Below are positions 46,374 through 55,698 of a stretch of 64,000 bases of DNA, in pieces. The stretch covers positions 46,201 through 110,200 of the forward strand of contig WTGN01000028.1 in the NCBI GenBank assembly GCA_011523545.1, written 5' to 3'. The position numbers were made by a program, and so were the translations under genes. The stretch's first letter is position 1. Each line of letters opens with the position of its first letter. This DNA comes from Chloroflexota bacterium (GTDB taxonomy: Bacteria > Chloroflexota > Anaerolineae > Aggregatilineales > Phototrophicaceae). A model generated the notes under the pieces. It saw only the letters and a program-made list of their open reading frames with translations. It had not been told where the DNA came from and did no database searches.

Positions 46374-48106
46374 CGCCCGCGTTCATGCAGCGCCGCGCCC
46401 ACCGCCCCCAGGGCGACCAAGCCGAGCGCCCCGGCCAGAGCCAGCCAGGAGAGCATCCGGCCCAGGCTGCGGTCAAAGACAGCGATTTCATCAACGATGA
46501 TCGCTCCATCGCCGAAACTGACGCGCCGCGCCTGCGCCAGCCCGGGGGACAGCTCGATGCGCGTCGTCCGCCAAGCCACGTCCGCCCCCCGCGCCGGCCG
46601 CCAGCGGATTTCAAGCGCCGTGCCCCGCGCCCGGAAGTCCAGACCGCGCTCGAAGCGGACCGCCCGGCCGAAGCGCGCGCCGGCATCGACGACGGACGCG
46701 CCCACTGTCGCTATCTGCCAGGTCTCTGCCTGGTGCCGCCCGCGATACAAAACCGGTTTCTCATTGGCGATATGCGCCTTGACGCTGTGGTAGACCGGCA
46801 GCGGCGTGAAGCTCGGCTTATCGGGCTGGTAGTCCGGCTCGGCCATGCGGAAATAATAGAAGGCTTGATTCGCCTCGAAGGGATCTTTACGCGTGAAGAA
46901 CCAATACATGACCGTCCCGACCCAGGGCCATTCCCGTTGAATGCGATCGTAGAATACGGGCATGTAGCGGGCGGCCTGCGCCTGGGTGACATTGCCATAA
47001 GCGCCGTAGAGGCTGATCTGCTCCGGCGGCAAATCGGCATCCAGCGTCGCGTTCCAGGCCGCTTCGCTGAGCCAGATGGCTTTGTGCCCGTCGCCATTGC
47101 GCACCATGATGTCGCGATAATAGACATGACGGGTGACGTTGACCGATGTGGCCCGCAGCCGCCGATCAGTCGGTCCGCTGCGCAAGCCATAACCCTGCGC
47201 CGAAAGCACATCAAAGCAGTCGCCGCCGCCATGATCATACAGCGCCTGCAGGAAGACGACATCGTTCAAATCGCGCGACTCATTCAGCGAAATCGTCGGG
47301 GCGATCGCGCCACTGACCACCACAATCGCCGGGTCGACCGTTTTAAGCGCCCGATAAGCGCGGCAGAGCAACTCCACGTAAGCGCCAGGATCAATTGGCC
47401 GGTTCCCCCATTCGGGATAGATATTTGGCTCATTCCAGATCTGATAATAATGGATGCGGCCGCGATAACGCTCGGCCACCGCAATGGCGTAGTTGACAAA
47501 GTCAGCCAGATCGTCCGGCGGCGCATGGTCGCCTTTGTCGGGGTCGCCCCGCGTCCAGGCCGGCGGATTGCTCAAGCGCACCATCAGCCGCAAACCATAG
47601 GCTTCCGTAAGGTCGACGATCCGGTCGTATTTCGTCCAGGTGCTGATGGTGTCGGCGGCGCCGTCGCCATCGCGATCGTGCTTGGAATCGGTGAATTGCC
47701 CGCGGCCATCCACCTCGAGATCTTCCCACGGGAACTCCTGCCGCAGCCAGACGAAACCGGCCTCGCGGATCATGCGCAGCATGGCTTCAATTTTGGCGCC
47801 TTCGACCTCTTGCTCCAGGAAGGTGTTGATGCCGTAAGGGATATCTGACTTGTGATCGATGGGCGCCAGCGGGTCTGCCGCCAGGGGCTGGCGGATGAGG
47901 TTGCCCGCCACTTCGACCAGGCCGCGGAGTTGCCCGGCGATCGCTTCCTCGCCGGTCTGCGACCAGATAAAACGCCAGATCAAGCCGCGGTTGCCCAGGT
48001 CAAGGCCGAGCGCCGCCGCCAGGAAAACGATGATACCGATGACGAGCCCCGCCCGCACCCGCCAGGATCGCGACAAATTCGATGTCCGGTTCGACATGCG
48101 GCGCAT
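46370..48106 (-). CDS. Clan-A glycoside hydrolase-like protein (GH39/GH5-like), membrane-anchored
   Basis: YYQIWNEPNIYPEWGNRPIDPGAYVELL (NEP acid/base motif); N- and C-terminal TM segments; listed TTG start at 48130 lies at a repeat edge, MRRMSNR at 48106 more plausible. Confidence 0.8.
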   Translation of the reverse strand: MRRMSNRTSNLSRSWRVRAGLVIGIIVFLAAALGLDLGNRGLIWRFIWSQTGEEAIAGQLRGLVEVAGNLIRQPLAADPLAPIDHKSDIPYGINTFLEQEVEGAKIEAMLRMIREAGFVWLRQEFPWEDLEVDGRGQFTDSKHDRDGDGAADTISTWTKYDRIVDLTEAYGLRLMVRLSNPPAWTRGDPDKGDHAPPDDLADFVNYAIAVAERYRGRIHYYQIWNEPNIYPEWGNRPIDPGAYVELLCRAYRALKTVDPAIVVVSGAIAPTISLNESRDLNDVVFLQALYDHGGGDCFDVLSAQGYGLRSGPTDRRLRATSVNVTRHVYYRDIMVRNGDGHKAIWLSEAAWNATLDADLPPEQISLYGAYGNVTQAQAARYMPVFYDRIQREWPWVGTVMYWFFTRKDPFEANQAFYYFRMAEPDYQPDKPSFTPLPVYHSVKAHIANEKPVLYRGRHQAETWQIATVGASVVDAGARFGRAVRFERGLDFRARGTALEIRWRPARGADVAWRTTRIELSPGLAQARRVSFGDGAIIVDEIAVFDRSLGRMLSWLALAGALGLVALGAVGAALHERGR

Positions 48107-48130
48107 TATAGCCTCTTTACCGGCGGACAA

Positions 48131-48160
48131 TGTAGGGGCGAGCCGCTGGCTCAGCCGCCG
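48131..48160 (+). repeat. Family A repeat (degenerate 3' arm)
   Basis: tgtaggggcgagccgctggctcagccgccg. Confidence 0.7.
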
Positions 48161-48317
48161 GCCCCGCAGATCCCTCGCATAAGGGCGAGCCGATGGCAGG
48201 CCCCGCCAACATCAGACTCGATGAAAATGGCGGCCGAAAAACACGCGCCTTGCCCGCGCAAAATTGATTCGTCCGGCGATATATGGTTAACTTGATACAG
48301 CAATTACAGGTGAACAA

Positions 48318-49787
48318 ATGCCCATGCGATTCTGCCTGGCCACAATATGCCTCGCGCTGATTCCGCTCCTGACCAGCGGCCAGGACGCCGTCGAAAGCGC
48401 TGACTGCCAGGACAAGCCCCCTGGATATGAAGCCACTTGCGGCTATGTCTCGCTGCCGCTGGATTATGACGCGCCTTCGGCGGGCAGCGTCGCCGTCTAT
48501 TTTACGCGGATCCACAGCGCGGGGGAGCAGAAGCAAGCCGACCCGCTTGTCTATCTTGTTGGCGGCCCCGGCAGCAGCGGCTCCCATCTCTTGCAAACCT
48601 CTTTCCGAAAATATTTGAGCGCCTTCGCCGGCGAGCGTGATATCATCATCATCGACCAACGCGGCACCGGCTTGTCCATTCCCGCGCTTTATTGTGGCGA
48701 AGTGCTTTACCGGCTGGACGAGATCTTGCAGAGCCGTCATGCCGATCATGCCGACTTGCTGCTGTCGATCCTCAAAGACTGCCATCAGCGCTTGACCGGC
48801 AGCGGGCTGCGCTTGGAGGCATTTCACAGCGAGAACAACGCGCGCGATATCGTGAATGTGCTGCTCGCCCTGGGTTATGAACGCTGGAACCTGGTGGGCG
48901 TGTCTTACGGGTCGCGCCTGGCGCTGGCGATCATGCGCGATCATCCGCAGTACCTGCGCAGCGTCATCCTCGATTCAGTGTATCCGCCCCAAGCCGATAT
49001 CTATATCGACTCCTATTATCATGGGGAACGGGCGCTCCAGGTGCTGTTTGAGGCCTGCGCCGCTTCCGAATACTGCAATGCGCGCTATCCGGACCTGGCA
49101 GCGGTGTTCTACCGCCTGTATGAGCGCTTGAACCGGACGCCGCTCATCGCCCCCCACTGGTCGCAGCGTTTCAATACGCTGAACATCGAAATCAGCGGTT
49201 ACCGGCTCTATGACTGGGTCTTCAGTTGGCTCTACGAGGTCGATTCCATCCAGCGCATCCCGCAGTTGATTTTCGATCTCGATCGCGGCCATACCCAGGA
49301 GGCCGTGCGCATCGGCGCCGCCTATGAAGCGACCATGACCTCGCTCAGCCTCGGCATGCATTATACGGTGCAATGCCAGGAGGAATATGGCGCGTCGGTT
49401 TATCGCGATTATGCTAGCATGCTGGCGGCCCACCCGCATCTCAGCGGCTACTTGTATTATCCGGTTGAGGGGGCGGTGGCCTTGCCCCGCCTCTGCGCGA
49501 TATGGCAGGCCGAGGCGCGCCCGCCCAGCGCCAACCAAGCGGTGGAGAGTGACGTGCCCGCCCTGCTGCTCTCGGGCAACTTCGACCCGATCACGCCGCC
49601 AGTCTATGCCGACATGGCAGGCGAGACCTTGAAGACCGCCTACAATGTCGTCTTGCCCCATGTCGGGCATGGCGTCCTGCGCTCGGACCGCTGCGCCGTC
49701 GATATCGCTCTGGAATTCATCAATGCGCCGCTGGACGAACCGAACCGCGACTGCATCAGCGAGACCCGCCCCATCGCCTTCCACTGA
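48318..49787 (+). CDS. Secreted alpha/beta hydrolase (S33/tripeptidyl aminopeptidase-like)
   Basis: Signal peptide; LVGGPGSSG, IIDQRGTGLS, GVSYGSRLAL nucleophile elbow, LLLSGNFDPITPP, HVGHGVL. Confidence 0.9.
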   Translation: MPMRFCLATICLALIPLLTSGQDAVESADCQDKPPGYEATCGYVSLPLDYDAPSAGSVAVYFTRIHSAGEQKQADPLVYLVGGPGSSGSHLLQTSFRKYLSAFAGERDIIIIDQRGTGLSIPALYCGEVLYRLDEILQSRHADHADLLLSILKDCHQRLTGSGLRLEAFHSENNARDIVNVLLALGYERWNLVGVSYGSRLALAIMRDHPQYLRSVILDSVYPPQADIYIDSYYHGERALQVLFEACAASEYCNARYPDLAAVFYRLYERLNRTPLIAPHWSQRFNTLNIEISGYRLYDWVFSWLYEVDSIQRIPQLIFDLDRGHTQEAVRIGAAYEATMTSLSLGMHYTVQCQEEYGASVYRDYASMLAAHPHLSGYLYYPVEGAVALPRLCAIWQAEARPPSANQAVESDVPALLLSGNFDPITPPVYADMAGETLKTAYNVVLPHVGHGVLRSDRCAVDIALEFINAPLDEPNRDCISETRPIAFH

Positions 49788-49804
49788 GCCCGCCGCAGCG
49801 CTGC

Positions 49805-49832
49805 CTGTAGACGCGAGCCGCTGGGTCGCCCG
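49805..49832 (+). repeat. Family A repeat (degenerate)
   Basis: ctgtagacgcgagccgctgggtcgcccg. Confidence 0.65.
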
Positions 49833-49973
49833 ACCCAATATTTGACACAGGCATTGCGCTTCGCTATTGTTTAGCTTGCGGATTGACTTGAAAATCCTTA
49901 TTGGGAGGTGATATGAATCCATAACATTGAAAGTTGTTCACTCTCTAGAATTTACTCATGAGAAAAGACTTAT

Positions 49974-50816
49974 ATGAACAAGATCGAAAAGTACGAATTC
50001 GACCGGCTCGGCTACCTCGTTATCCCAAACTTTCTCAACCCGGCCGAGGTGACAAGCCTCGCTGCCGCGGTCGACGTCGCCGAAGAAGACGCGCTCGCGC
50101 AGGTGGAGCGTCCGCCGGACAAGATCAGCGCCTATGGGCTTGAATACCGTCACAACGCCGAAAAGGGCTATTTCGTCAGCGGCGCCGGTGGACAAGGCAA
50201 TACCCTGCTGATCGATGAGTTCTTCAACATAGATTCCGCTTTTGATGTCCTGGTCAATCACGCGCCAACCATGGCTTACATCCGGGCGATCATCCAGGAA
50301 CGACCGACAATCAACAATTCAGAAATACGCATACGTTACCCTGGCAACCAAACCGCTGCGCATTGTGGCGGACCGGTTGGCTTGAAGCTGCGCTACTACT
50401 ACAACGCGAGTGGAATCAACTGCATGATGGTGCGCATGGTCTACTTCCTGCACGATGTGGAACCGGGTCAGGGCGAGTTCTGCGTTGTGCCCGCCACCCA
50501 CAAGAGCAATATGGCGTCGCCCTACGAAGGAAGCGACCCGGACAAGGAACCGGGCATGATCGGGCTACCGGTCAAAGCCGGCGACGCTATCCTGTTCACC
50601 GAGAACCTGCGGCACGGCGGCTTGACCAACCACTCGCGGCAGACGCGCAAGACGGTGCACGTCGGCTACGGTCCCTTCTGGATGAAATCGCAGAATCACA
50701 GCACCATGGACGAAGAACCCTATATCCTGCCCAGCACCTTCGCGCGTTACAGCGACGAGCAGCGCTTGCTCTTCCGCGCGCACCACACTTTGTTGGACAG
50801 CAACGGAAATGATTGA
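49974..50816 (+). CDS. Phytanoyl-CoA dioxygenase (PhyH) family protein, HxG variant
   Basis: FDRLGYLVIPNFLNPAEV; AAHCGGP at proximal metal site; PGQGEFCVVPATHKSN; GDAILFTENLRHGGLTNHSRQTR. Confidence 0.88.
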   Translation: MNKIEKYEFDRLGYLVIPNFLNPAEVTSLAAAVDVAEEDALAQVERPPDKISAYGLEYRHNAEKGYFVSGAGGQGNTLLIDEFFNIDSAFDVLVNHAPTMAYIRAIIQERPTINNSEIRIRYPGNQTAAHCGGPVGLKLRYYYNASGINCMMVRMVYFLHDVEPGQGEFCVVPATHKSNMASPYEGSDPDKEPGMIGLPVKAGDAILFTENLRHGGLTNHSRQTRKTVHVGYGPFWMKSQNHSTMDEEPYILPSTFARYSDEQRLLFRAHHTLLDSNGND

Positions 50817-51573
50817 AATCGAACGACAGGAACTCGCGGGGATCCCCTGCGTCACCCTGCGCGACGCCGGCGTCGCCGAATCGCCGGTCATCATCCACTA
50901 TCATGGCTGGACCGGGAACAAAGGCGCAGTCGAAACGCCCGATCAAAGCCAGGCGCGCCTGGCCTCAGTCGGCTTCCTGGTGGTCGCGCCCGATTGTTAT
51001 GAGCACGGCGAGCGCGCCACCGACGCTTGGTTCAGCGCCCAGTTCAACGGCTGGGCTTTCATCTGTCAGGCGATGGATAAAACGCGCCAGGAGGCGGCCG
51101 ACCTGTTCGACGCGGTCATGGCACTGCCTTTCGCATCCGCACGGGACCCGCAAGTAACGGGCGGCTCCATGGGCGGCTTGATCGCGCAGATGGTTTTCGC
51201 CGAGAACAGCGAGTTCGTCTCGCTGGTATCCGTGGTCGGGCGCTCAAGCTTTTATCAAGCCGACGACTGGTGCCGGCGGGCACAAGCCGGCAGCTGGTGT
51301 GATGACTGGTGCGCCGAATATGCGACGCAGACGCATCCCGAGCGCTTCACCGACCGCCCCGTCTTATTTGTCGATGGCGCGCTGGATACCGATTGTCCCC
51401 CAGCCGTCAATGCGGAAACCGTTCGCTTAATCAATGCGCGCGGCGGGAACGCGGAACATTTTGTCGATCCCGACTTCGGCCACGGCTTTTCCCAACCCAT
51501 GCGCGATAAGGTCGTCGATTGGCTGGTCGCGCACGGGCGTCCGCCGCTTTGCAACACTGGACAAACCATGTAG
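50809..51573 (+). CDS. Alpha/beta hydrolase (dienelactone hydrolase/esterase-like)
   Basis: VIIHYHGWTGNKG, VTGGSMGGLIAQMV nucleophile elbow; 8-nt overlap with PhyH gene; stop codon inside a palindromic repeat. Confidence 0.86.
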   Translation: MIEIERQELAGIPCVTLRDAGVAESPVIIHYHGWTGNKGAVETPDQSQARLASVGFLVVAPDCYEHGERATDAWFSAQFNGWAFICQAMDKTRQEAADLFDAVMALPFASARDPQVTGGSMGGLIAQMVFAENSEFVSLVSVVGRSSFYQADDWCRRAQAGSWCDDWCAEYATQTHPERFTDRPVLFVDGALDTDCPPAVNAETVRLINARGGNAEHFVDPDFGHGFSQPMRDKVVDWLVAHGRPPLCNTGQTM

Positions 51574-51679
51574 GGGCGACCTAGTAGGTCGCCCGCCACA
51601 GCGCGAGTTTTTAGGGACGATTCTGTGAATATCCCGCCGGAGCGCGAGAATTGTAGGGGCGATTCTGTGAATTGCCCGC
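51569..51679 (+). repeat. Three family A units spaced about 41-42 nt
   Basis: tgtaggggcgacctagtaggtcgcccgcc; ttagggacgattctgtgaatatcccgccg; tgtaggggcgattctgtgaattgcccgc; spacers carry agcgcgag. Confidence 0.82.
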
Positions 51680-51703
51680 AAGCATCAGCAGGAGACCATC
51701 CGC

Positions 51704-52444
51704 ATGCAGCAAAACGTAGATAAAATCGTCGCCGAAATAGAGGCGCGCAGCTACTGCATCATCCCGTCGGTTATCGCGCCGGAGACGGCGGACGAAGCGC
51801 GTGCAGTCCTTGAAGGCCTGCTGGAGGCCGAAGCCAGCGACGCCTCGCGCGCCGCCAAGACACAGCGCGTCGGCGGCATCGCCGTCAAACATCCCATCTT
51901 CCTCGAATTGATGGCGCATCCCTTGATTGTGGCGATCTGGAAAAGGTACCTCGATGAAGATGTCATCTGCTCAACCTGGACCGCCAACACCAGCTACCCG
52001 GGCTTCGGAACCTACAAGTGGCATCCGGATTTTCCCTTTCAATGGCTCAATTATCCCTGGCCGGATACGCCGGTCAGTGGGCAGACGATCTGGCTGCTGG
52101 ACGACTTCTCGGAGGAGAATGGCGGCACCGGCATCATGCCCGGCAGCCACCTGAAGGGGCATCGTCCGCCGGCCGATATGATGGACAAGTGGCATCCCGA
52201 TGGCGAGATTCTGACCGGCGTCCGCGGCAGCGTCATGGTCTATCACGGCGCCACCTGGCACACCGCCCGGCCCAACAACAGCGACAAGCCGCGCAGCGCC
52301 CTGCTGGGCATGTATACGCGCCCCTGCTACATCACGCAGGAAGATATGCCGGCGCAGCTGAGATTCATCGCCAACCCGTCCGACATCGTGCGGCAGTTGA
52401 TGGGCGCCAAGCGCCGCCAGCCCGTCATCGTCGCCAATCGCTAG
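51704..52444 (+). CDS. Phytanoyl-CoA dioxygenase (PhyH) family protein with canonical HxD
   Basis: TYKWHPDFPFQW (HPD), GGTGIMPGSHLKGH, VYHGATWHTARPNNSDKPR. Confidence 0.9.
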   Translation: MQQNVDKIVAEIEARSYCIIPSVIAPETADEARAVLEGLLEAEASDASRAAKTQRVGGIAVKHPIFLELMAHPLIVAIWKRYLDEDVICSTWTANTSYPGFGTYKWHPDFPFQWLNYPWPDTPVSGQTIWLLDDFSEENGGTGIMPGSHLKGHRPPADMMDKWHPDGEILTGVRGSVMVYHGATWHTARPNNSDKPRSALLGMYTRPCYITQEDMPAQLRFIANPSDIVRQLMGAKRRQPVIVANR

Positions 52445-52466
52445 CGCGCATGATCATGTCGATTTC

Positions 52467-52495
52467 CGTAGGGGCGATTGTGTGAATCGCCCACC
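52467..52495 (+). repeat. Family A palindromic repeat
   Basis: ccgtaggggcgattgtgtgaatcgcccacc. Confidence 0.82.
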
Positions 52496-52575
52496 AAGCC
52501 GAAAGGAGGCATCAACTCGCCCGCAAAATAGACTAAGTTTCGAATGCTACAAAAGACTTGCAAAAGGAGACGCAA

Positions 52576-54264
52576 ATGTTTAATGCAAAGCGAGCACTCT
52601 CGATCTTTGTTCTGGCGCTGCTGCTGCTATCGGCATTCAGCCTCGCCGCCGCCCAAGATGAGGAACTCGTCTTCGGCGACCTGCCGCGCAGCGAGACCTT
52701 TATCGTCGCCTCGCAGGCGCCGCACAACGATGTTTGGGACAGCTTCAATTACTATCAAGCGCCGACCTACAACAACGCCACCGGTTTCGCCAACGTGATC
52801 CTCGAGCCGGCCTTCATCACCAGCCATGATTTCCATGCCTGGCTGGCGCAATCCTGGGAATATAACGAAGACGGCACGGAAATGACGCTGGTCATCACCG
52901 AGGGCGCCAACTGGAACGATGGCATGCCGCTGACGATGGACGATTGGCTCTTCACCCTCCAATATAATCAGGAAAACGCCGATAAGGGCATAAACTGGTC
53001 GTCTTTCCTGAGGGACGTCACCTGGAGCGCCGAGGGCAACGCGATCACGTTTACTCTGCCGGAGCCCAACTGGCGCTTCCATTACAACTTCACCGGCATC
53101 GGCACCTTCAGCCCGGTGCCCAAGCACATTTGGGAAGGTCAGGACCCGACCACCTTCAAGAACCCGGACGCGGTTCATTCCGGCCCCTACCGCCTGGTCA
53201 GCAGCAACGCCGATACCCGTACGACGATCTGGGAGCGGCGCGATGACTATTGGGATCCGGATCGCATGCCGGCGCCCAAGTACATGGTCTGGCTGAAGCG
53301 GCCGGAAGCAGATGTCGCCGTCTTCGAATGGGAAGAGGGCAATTACGATCTGGGGCGCATGCCAAACAGCGTCATGATTCGGATGATGAGCGCCAACCCG
53401 CATATCAGGCCGCTGGTGCATCAAGACCCTTGCCCGCGCGGCCTGATATTCAATACCACTGTTCCCCCGCTGGATGACAAGGCCTTCCGGCGCGCCCTCG
53501 GTCTGCTGCTGAATCGGCAGGCGGTCGCCAACCTGGCCAACGTGCCCGGTTACGTCACGCCGGTGCTATGGCCCAACCTGGGGAGCCCCGACGAGCGCTA
53601 TTACGATGCGGCGGCGGCTGAAGAATTCCAGGTGACCACATTCGATCCGGAAGCGGCGGCGGCCTTGCTGGACGAAGCCGGTTATCCGCTTGTTGACGGG
53701 AGACGCGTCGATCAGGACGGGGAGCCCATTTCCCTTGATGCCCTCTACATCGACATCGGCAACCCGGGCTGGACCGTTTGGGCTTGGCTGCTTTCCGAGC
53801 AAGCTCAGTTGGTCGGTATCGAGATCAACCCGCGTCTGCTCGACATTCCCACCTTCCTGACCCAGGGACCGAACGGCGAGTTCGACATCATCTTCCGCTG
53901 GTTCTGCGGCAACCTGCCCGGCGACCCCATCTCGCTGTTTGAGGGCTTGCATTCCGATTACGCCCTGCCAATAGGCGAGCGCTCGGGCGGCGTCCCGGGC
54001 CGTTACAGCAACCCGGACATGGACGCGCTAATTGAGCAGATCCGAACCGCCAACCCGGCGTCGGAGGAAGCGCAAGCGCTCTTCCGGCAGGCTTATCGTC
54101 TTTGGGCGGAAGAGGCGCCTTACGTGACCCTGTACGGCGAGAATGAAGGCGTGGTCTTCAACACCGAATACTGGACTGGCCTGGAAGTTGGCCAGGCCTG
54201 GGTGCACTGGACGCCGGCCGCGCGCCAAATCATCGACTTCCTTGAGCCCGCGGGCGACATGTAA
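52576..54264 (+). CDS. ABC transporter substrate-binding protein, family 5 (Dpp/Opp type)
   Basis: Signal peptide FNAKRALSIFVLALLLLSAFSLAAA; WNDGMPLTMDDWLFTLQYN, KAFRRALGLLLNRQAVANLA; AAAAGGAG RBS just upstream of ATG 52576 (ORF listed from 52558). Confidence 0.92.
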   Translation: MFNAKRALSIFVLALLLLSAFSLAAAQDEELVFGDLPRSETFIVASQAPHNDVWDSFNYYQAPTYNNATGFANVILEPAFITSHDFHAWLAQSWEYNEDGTEMTLVITEGANWNDGMPLTMDDWLFTLQYNQENADKGINWSSFLRDVTWSAEGNAITFTLPEPNWRFHYNFTGIGTFSPVPKHIWEGQDPTTFKNPDAVHSGPYRLVSSNADTRTTIWERRDDYWDPDRMPAPKYMVWLKRPEADVAVFEWEEGNYDLGRMPNSVMIRMMSANPHIRPLVHQDPCPRGLIFNTTVPPLDDKAFRRALGLLLNRQAVANLANVPGYVTPVLWPNLGSPDERYYDAAAAEEFQVTTFDPEAAAALLDEAGYPLVDGRRVDQDGEPISLDALYIDIGNPGWTVWAWLLSEQAQLVGIEINPRLLDIPTFLTQGPNGEFDIIFRWFCGNLPGDPISLFEGLHSDYALPIGERSGGVPGRYSNPDMDALIEQIRTANPASEEAQALFRQAYRLWAEEAPYVTLYGENEGVVFNTEYWTGLEVGQAWVHWTPAARQIIDFLEPAGDM

Positions 54265-54289
54265 GCCAAGGCATTTTCGCCGCCGGTCT

Positions 54290-54321
54290 ACCCCCTCAAT
54301 CCCCCCATATCAATGGGGGGA
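54290..54321 (+). repeat. Family C C/G-rich palindrome
   Basis: accccctcaatccccccatatcaatggggggaag. Confidence 0.75.
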
Positions 54322-54404
54322 AGCTGGCTCCCTTGGAGTGGAATCGTAATATCTGGCGACAAAATGCAAGACAAGGGCCAAGCACATTGGTAATGCGCAA
54401 TTCT

Positions 54405-54450
54405 AGCTCCCCCTCCCGGATGTCTCGGGGAGGGGGCCCGGGGGTGGGGT
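54405..54450 (-). repeat. Family B C/G-rich palindrome
   Basis: agctccccctcccggatgtctcggggagggggcccgggggtgggg. Confidence 0.78.
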
Positions 54451-54475
54451 TGGCGGCCCGCCCGCCAAAGCGAAA

Positions 54476-54558
54476 ATGTAGGGGCGACCTACCAGGTCGC
54501 CCGCCGCGCCGGCTACATGTGTTTGCGGGGACGGGCGAGCCAAGGCTCGCCCCTACAG
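54476..54558. repeat. Two family A palindromes in opposite orientation
   Basis: atgtaggggcgacctaccaggtcgcccgcc and acgggcgagccaaggctcgcccctacag. Confidence 0.85.
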
Positions 54559-54627
54559 TTTCCATTCTTGCGGGTTCAATGTTTAGTGTGAGCCAAGTGG
54601 TGACATGCGAACGACTGTGACACCAAC

Positions 54628-55698
54628 ATGACTGCCGCTTCATCCTCTCGCGAAGCAGAAACCAACACCGCGGCCGGGCGGCGCGATGTCTTCCATTATG
54701 CCTTGCGCCGCTTCGGCGTTTATTTGTTCACGCTCTGGGCGGCGATCACCGTCGCCTTCTTCGTCTTTCGTCTGGTGCCGGGCGACCCGATGAATATCCT
54801 GCTCGGCAACTTGACGCGCGCGGAGGGGCGCCAGCGGGATAAAGCAGCCGAAGAAGCGCTCATCGCCCACTATCGCCAGATCTTCGGCATGGACGAGCCG
54901 CTGCCGCTGCAATACGTCAACTACTTGCGCAAGGCGGTGCTTGGCGGCCTGGACCTTGGCCCCTCATTCGTCGAATACCCGGCCCAAACCAAGGACCTCG
55001 TCTTCCGGCGCATGCCCTGGACCATCGGCATCTTCACCACATCGGTGCTGCTGGCCTGGATCTTGGGCACCGGCTTGGGCGCGCTCATCGGCTGGCTGCA
55101 GCGCAGCCGCCTGTCGAAGCTGGCTGTCCTGCTTTCCACGCTGCTGCAGATCACGCCGGTTTATCTGGTCGCCCTCGGGTTGATCATTTATGTCGGCTAC
55201 AGCTGGCGCTTGCTGCCCGCCGGCGGTCCTTACGCCCGGCACCTGCAGCCGGCCTGGACCTGGGAATTCATCAGCAGCCTGCTCACCCACGCCATCCTGC
55301 CCATGCTCTCCAACATCATCGTCATCGGCGCCGGCTTCACGCTGGGTATGCGCGCCCTGATGATCAGCGTTTTGGGCGAGGATTACCTGACCTTCGCCCG
55401 CGCCAAGGGCCTTTCGCCTTACACCGTGTTGAAAGATTACGCCTTCCGCAATGCCCTCATACCCCAGGTGACCGCCCTGGCGATCATCGTCGGCGCGACG
55501 CTCAACGGCACCTTCATCATCGAAGTCCTGTTCCAGCTGCCCGGCCTGGGCACGCTCTTCGTCCAGGCGATGGGCCTGCGCGATTTCAATACGATGCAGG
55601 CGGTTGTTCTCTTCTCGATCTTCGCCGTCTTGACACTGACATTGATTGTCGATCTGGCGCTGCCATTGCTTGATCCGCGCGTGCGGAGGGCGGCATGA
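54628..55698 (+). CDS. ABC transporter permease (DppB-like)
   Basis: RRFGVYLFTLWAAITVAFFVFRLVPGDP; DYLTFARAKGLSPYTVLKDYAFRNALIPQVT. Confidence 0.94.
   Translation: MTAASSSREAETNTAAGRRDVFHYALRRFGVYLFTLWAAITVAFFVFRLVPGDPMNILLGNLTRAEGRQRDKAAEEALIAHYRQIFGMDEPLPLQYVNYLRKAVLGGLDLGPSFVEYPAQTKDLVFRRMPWTIGIFTTSVLLAWILGTGLGALIGWLQRSRLSKLAVLLSTLLQITPVYLVALGLIIYVGYSWRLLPAGGPYARHLQPAWTWEFISSLLTHAILPMLSNIIVIGAGFTLGMRALMISVLGEDYLTFARAKGLSPYTVLKDYAFRNALIPQVTALAIIVGATLNGTFIIEVLFQLPGLGTLFVQAMGLRDFNTMQAVVLFSIFAVLTLTLIVDLALPLLDPRVRRAA

Noticed and set aside
48117-48944. 275-aa minus ORF overlapping the start of the S33 hydrolase
   Set aside because: Antisense to a well-supported signal-peptide hydrolase gene and runs through a repeat
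51569-51679. Possible CRISPR array (three ~29-nt repeats at ~41-nt spacing)
   Set aside because: Spacers are only ~12 nt and similar to each other, repeats are degenerate, and no cas genes are nearby
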